This document shows, in pieces, positions 60,786 through 64,000 of a stretch of DNA of 64,000 bases (position 1 is the first letter of the stretch; every line of letters begins with the position of its first letter). The stretch lies in the NCBI RefSeq assembly GCF_030445035.2, contig NW_026688628.1, positions 558,001 through 622,000 on the forward strand, in the 5' to 3' direction. The notes below the pieces were generated by a model, which did not search any database, was not told where the DNA came from, and saw nothing but the letters and a program-made list of their open reading frames with translations. Both the position numbers and the translations under genes were made by a program. This DNA comes from Dasypus novemcinctus (Eukaryota; Chordata; Mammalia; Cingulata; Dasypodidae).

Positions 60786-63440
60786 TTTATTAAGCATCTA
60801 TATTTCTTCTCAAAACTCCTTTTATCTCCTAATAACATATACAATTCCATGTGTTTATTATTTGTATTTAGTTTATATTAATGAGACCATGCAATATTTG
60901 TCCTTTTGTGTCTGGCTTACTTCACTTAGTATAATTTCTTCAAGACTCATCCATGTTATCACATATGTCCCAATTTCATTTCTTCTTACTGCAGCATAAT
61001 ATTCCATTGTTTGTATAGACCACATTTGTTTATCCATTCAATCATGAAGGGACACTTGAGTTGTTTCCATCTTTTGGCAATTGTGAACAACTTCGCTATG
61101 AACATTGGTGTGCAGATGTCTGTTCATGGCCTAGTTTTTAGTTCTTCTGGATATATTCCTTGTAGAGGAATTGCTGGATCATGTGACAGTTCTATATTTA
61201 TCTTCCTCAGGAACCTCCAAACTGTATTCCATGAAGGCTGCACCATTTTACACTCCCACCAACAGTGCAGGAATGTTCCTATTTCTCCACATCCTCTCCA
61301 GCACATATTGTTGTCTGTTGTTTTTTTATTTTAATAATGGCCATTCTATGTGGTGGTAGATGATATATTGTTGTTTTAATTTGCATTTCCCTAATAGCTA
61401 GTGATATGAAACATTTATTCATGTGCTTTTTGGCCATTTGTATTTCCTCTTTGGAGAAATGTCTATTTAAATCCTTGGTCCATTTTTAAATTTATTGCTT
61501 GGTTTTTATTGTTGTGTTGTATGATCTCTTTATGTAGCATGGAAATCAAACCCTTATCAGATAACTGGTTTCCAAATATTTTCTCCCACTGACTTGGTGC
61601 CTTTTCACCTTCTTGATGAAGTCCTTTGAATCATAGAAATGTTTAAGTTTGAGAAGGTCCCATTTACCCATGTTTTTTTTTTTTGTTGCTCGTGATTTTG
61701 GTGTAAGGTTTATGAATCCATCACCTACCACCAGATCTTGAAGATGTTTCCCTACATATTCTTCTAGAAGCTTTATTGTACTTCCTTTTATATTCAGGTC
61801 TTTGATCCACTTTGAGTTTATTTTTGTATAATATGTGAGATAGGGGTCTTCTTTCTTTTGGCTATGGATATCCTGTTCTCCCAACAAAAATTTTTGAATA
61901 AACTTTTCTTCCCCAACTGGGACGGCTTGACAGGATTGTCAAAAATCACTTGGCCATAGATGTGTCTGTTTATAAACCATCAATTTGGTTCCATTGGTCT
62001 ATGTGTCTATCTTTATGACCATATCATGTTGTTTTTACCACTGTAGCTAGGTAATATGATTTAAAGTCTGAAAGTGAGAGTCCTCCAACTTCACTTTTCC
62101 TTTTGAAAATGTTTCTGGCCATTTGGAGACTCTTACACTTCCAGATAGACTTGATAATTGTGTTTTCCATTTGCTAAAAAAAAAAATACTGGTGAAATTT
62201 GTATTTGTATTGCATTGAATCTGTATCTCAATTTGGGTAGAATTGACATCTTAATGATATTTAGTCTTCCAATCCATGAGCAAGAAATGTTATTCCAATT
62301 ATTTAGGTCTTTCAAAATTCCTTTTTGCAATGCATTATAGTTTTCTGAATACAAGTGTTTTGCATCCTTGTTTAAGTTTATTCCAAAATATTTGATTCTT
62401 TTTGTTGCTATTGTAAATAGAGTGTTTTTCTTGACTTCCTCCTCAGATTGTCCATTATTCATGTAAAGAAACACTACTGATTTTTGCTTATTGATCTTAT
62501 ATCCTGACTCTCTACTGAAATAATTTATTAGCTCTAGCAGCTTTGTTGTAGATTTTTCAGGACTTTCTAGATATATAATCATCATCTGCGAATAGTGAAA
62601 ATTTTAATTCTTCTTTTCCAATTTGGATGCCTTTTATTTCTTTTTCTTGCCTGATTGCTTTAGCTAGAAACTCTACCACTACATTGAAGAACAATGGGGT
62701 TAGTAAGCATCCTTGTCCTTTCCCTGATCTCAATCAGAAAGTTTTCAGTCTTTCACCATTGAATACAATGTTAGCTGTGGGTTTTTCTTATATGGCTTTT
62801 ATCATGTTGAGAAGTTTCCTTCAATTCCTATTTTTTTGTAGTATTGTTCTCAAGAAAGGATACTGTATTTTGTCAGATGCCTTTTCTGTGTCATTGATAA
62901 GATCATATGATTTTTCTTCTTTGATTTATTAATGTGGTATATTATGCTGATTTTCTTGTGTTGAACCAGCCTTACATGACTTGTATACAATCCACTTGAT
63001 CAAGAAGGATAATTCTTTTAATGTGTTGTTGGATTTGATTAGCAAGTATCTTATTGAGGATTTTTGCATCTGTATTCATTAGAGAAATGGGTCTATAACT
63101 TTATTTTTCTGTAATAGCTTTATTTGGCTTTAGCGTGAGGGTGATATTGGTTTCATAGAATGAGTTTTGTAGCATTCCTTCTTGTTCAATTTTTTGGAAG
63201 AGCTTGAGTCACATTGGTATTAAATCTTCTTTGAATGCTTGGTAGAACTCACCTGTGAAACTGTCTGGTCAAGGGCATTTCATTGTGGGGAACTTTTTAA
63301 TGACTGTTTCAATCTCTTTACTTGTGATTGGTTTAATAAATCTTCTATTTCTTTGAGCATCAGTAGGTTGTACATTCTTAGGAATTTTTCTATTTTATCT
63401 ACATTGTCTAGTTTTTTAGCATAAAATTAGCATAAAATTG
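60786..63440 (-). pseudogene. Old L1 ORF2 (host of L1 copy B), minus strand
   Basis: Read on the minus strand, it has RT and C-terminal parts of ORF2. An open piece at 62133-62585 contains SGYKINKQKSVVFLYMNN and [20 protein letters not shown]; the C-terminal CCHC-like region ([19 protein letters not shown]) is at 61220-61306. It continues the same old element as 50290-51957. Frameshifts throughout. Confidence 0.8.
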
Positions 63441-64000
63441 TTCATACTCCCCCTAAAATGAACTACAAATTCTAAACAGTCTGACTCATGTCTATCTATG
63501 CTCACTTCTCCCTCCTTATTGGAATCCAGAGCCTCTGTCTTCTTCAATGCACCTGTCAAATTTGGGGTCTATGCTCAGCTTGTCCCCATTCTTGTAAAAT
63601 CATTTTCTACATCTATGTCCCCTTTCCCTTCCTAATCTCAATTCCTGCTCCTCCTCGAGGTATCTTCTCTGATTTCCTTACCATGGAAGGGTTTTTCTTA
63701 TTGCCATATCCAGATTAGGGCATCCCATTCTATTTTCTCCTTGCATCCTGAATCGCCCTTCAAAGTCCAATGCCAACAATTGAACTATTCGATTAGACTA
63801 ATGAGGACAGTTTCTGGCTCTATGGTATTCAATTTTGTATCTTCATGGAATAAATACTTAAGATGTATTAATGCAGACATGTTAAATGAATGAACATACA
63901 CACAGAAATGAAATACACGCATAGTATCACAATTTTATACATTCGCAAATGTATTCAATTAACATATTGATGTCTAGTGTGCACAAGGTGTTGTGCACAG
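63441..64000. other. No feature recognised
   Basis: C/T-rich then AT-rich DNA to the window end, without gene, RNA or assignable repeat. Confidence 0.5.

Overview
Vertebrate nuclear DNA, almost certainly from a xenarthran mammal and most probably an armadillo (Dasypus lineage). The diagnostic signal is a tRNA-derived SINE of the armadillo DAS type, present three times (44665-45077 plus; 50716-51177 and 51431-51828 minus). An older mammalian layer is also present: MIR, an L2 3' end, L1M relics and a hAT relic. The window is overwhelmingly L1. One LINE-1 family accounts for well over half of it, with two near-full-length copies (16263-26938 and 51958-60773) and many 5'-truncated tails in both orientations. 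No bacterial, phage or CRISPR-like feature is present.

Layout. 1-880: L1 tail scrap, a small minisatellite and unassigned sequence. 880-2050: GC/CpG-rich block holding what looks like the first coding exon of CFAP90 (C5orf49), with a usable splice donor but a one-base reading-frame break and no ATG at the expected start. 2050-5060: old repeats (LTR-like, hAT, MIR, a doubled L1 tail). 5906-7458: truncated L1. 8510-14151: the most interesting object, a single retro-insertion whose 3' two-thirds is L1 and whose 5' third is an intronless, truncated KRAB zinc-finger cDNA in the same orientation. It is bounded by the 12-bp repeat CATGTTATCTTT at 8498-8509 and 14152-14163. 14520-15175: solo LTR with a perfect 5-bp target duplication. 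16263-26938: long L1 with a younger L1 tail nested inside it. 26950-30016: older L1 tail split by another L1. 30017-31320: segment paralogous to 46640-47975. 31325-34920: old L1M pieces with an LTR inserted. 35235-36203: the only intact protein-coding gene seen, a class II olfactory receptor of the family 7 type, with a splice acceptor 16 nt before its ATG. 36262-38440: L1 tail with a 5' inversion. 38440-42450: mostly gene-free. 42455-63440: stacked L1 and SINE insertions, including a full-length L1 inserted into an old antisense L1.

Biology. There are no operons or co-working genes here. The window reads as an olfactory-receptor-bearing, L1-rich segment shaped by retrotransposition: nested insertions dated by target-site duplications, likely template-switch chimera formation, 5' inversions and a local duplication. 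The local L1 family has an exceptionally long (about 2.9 kb) 3' UTR shared by three independent copies.
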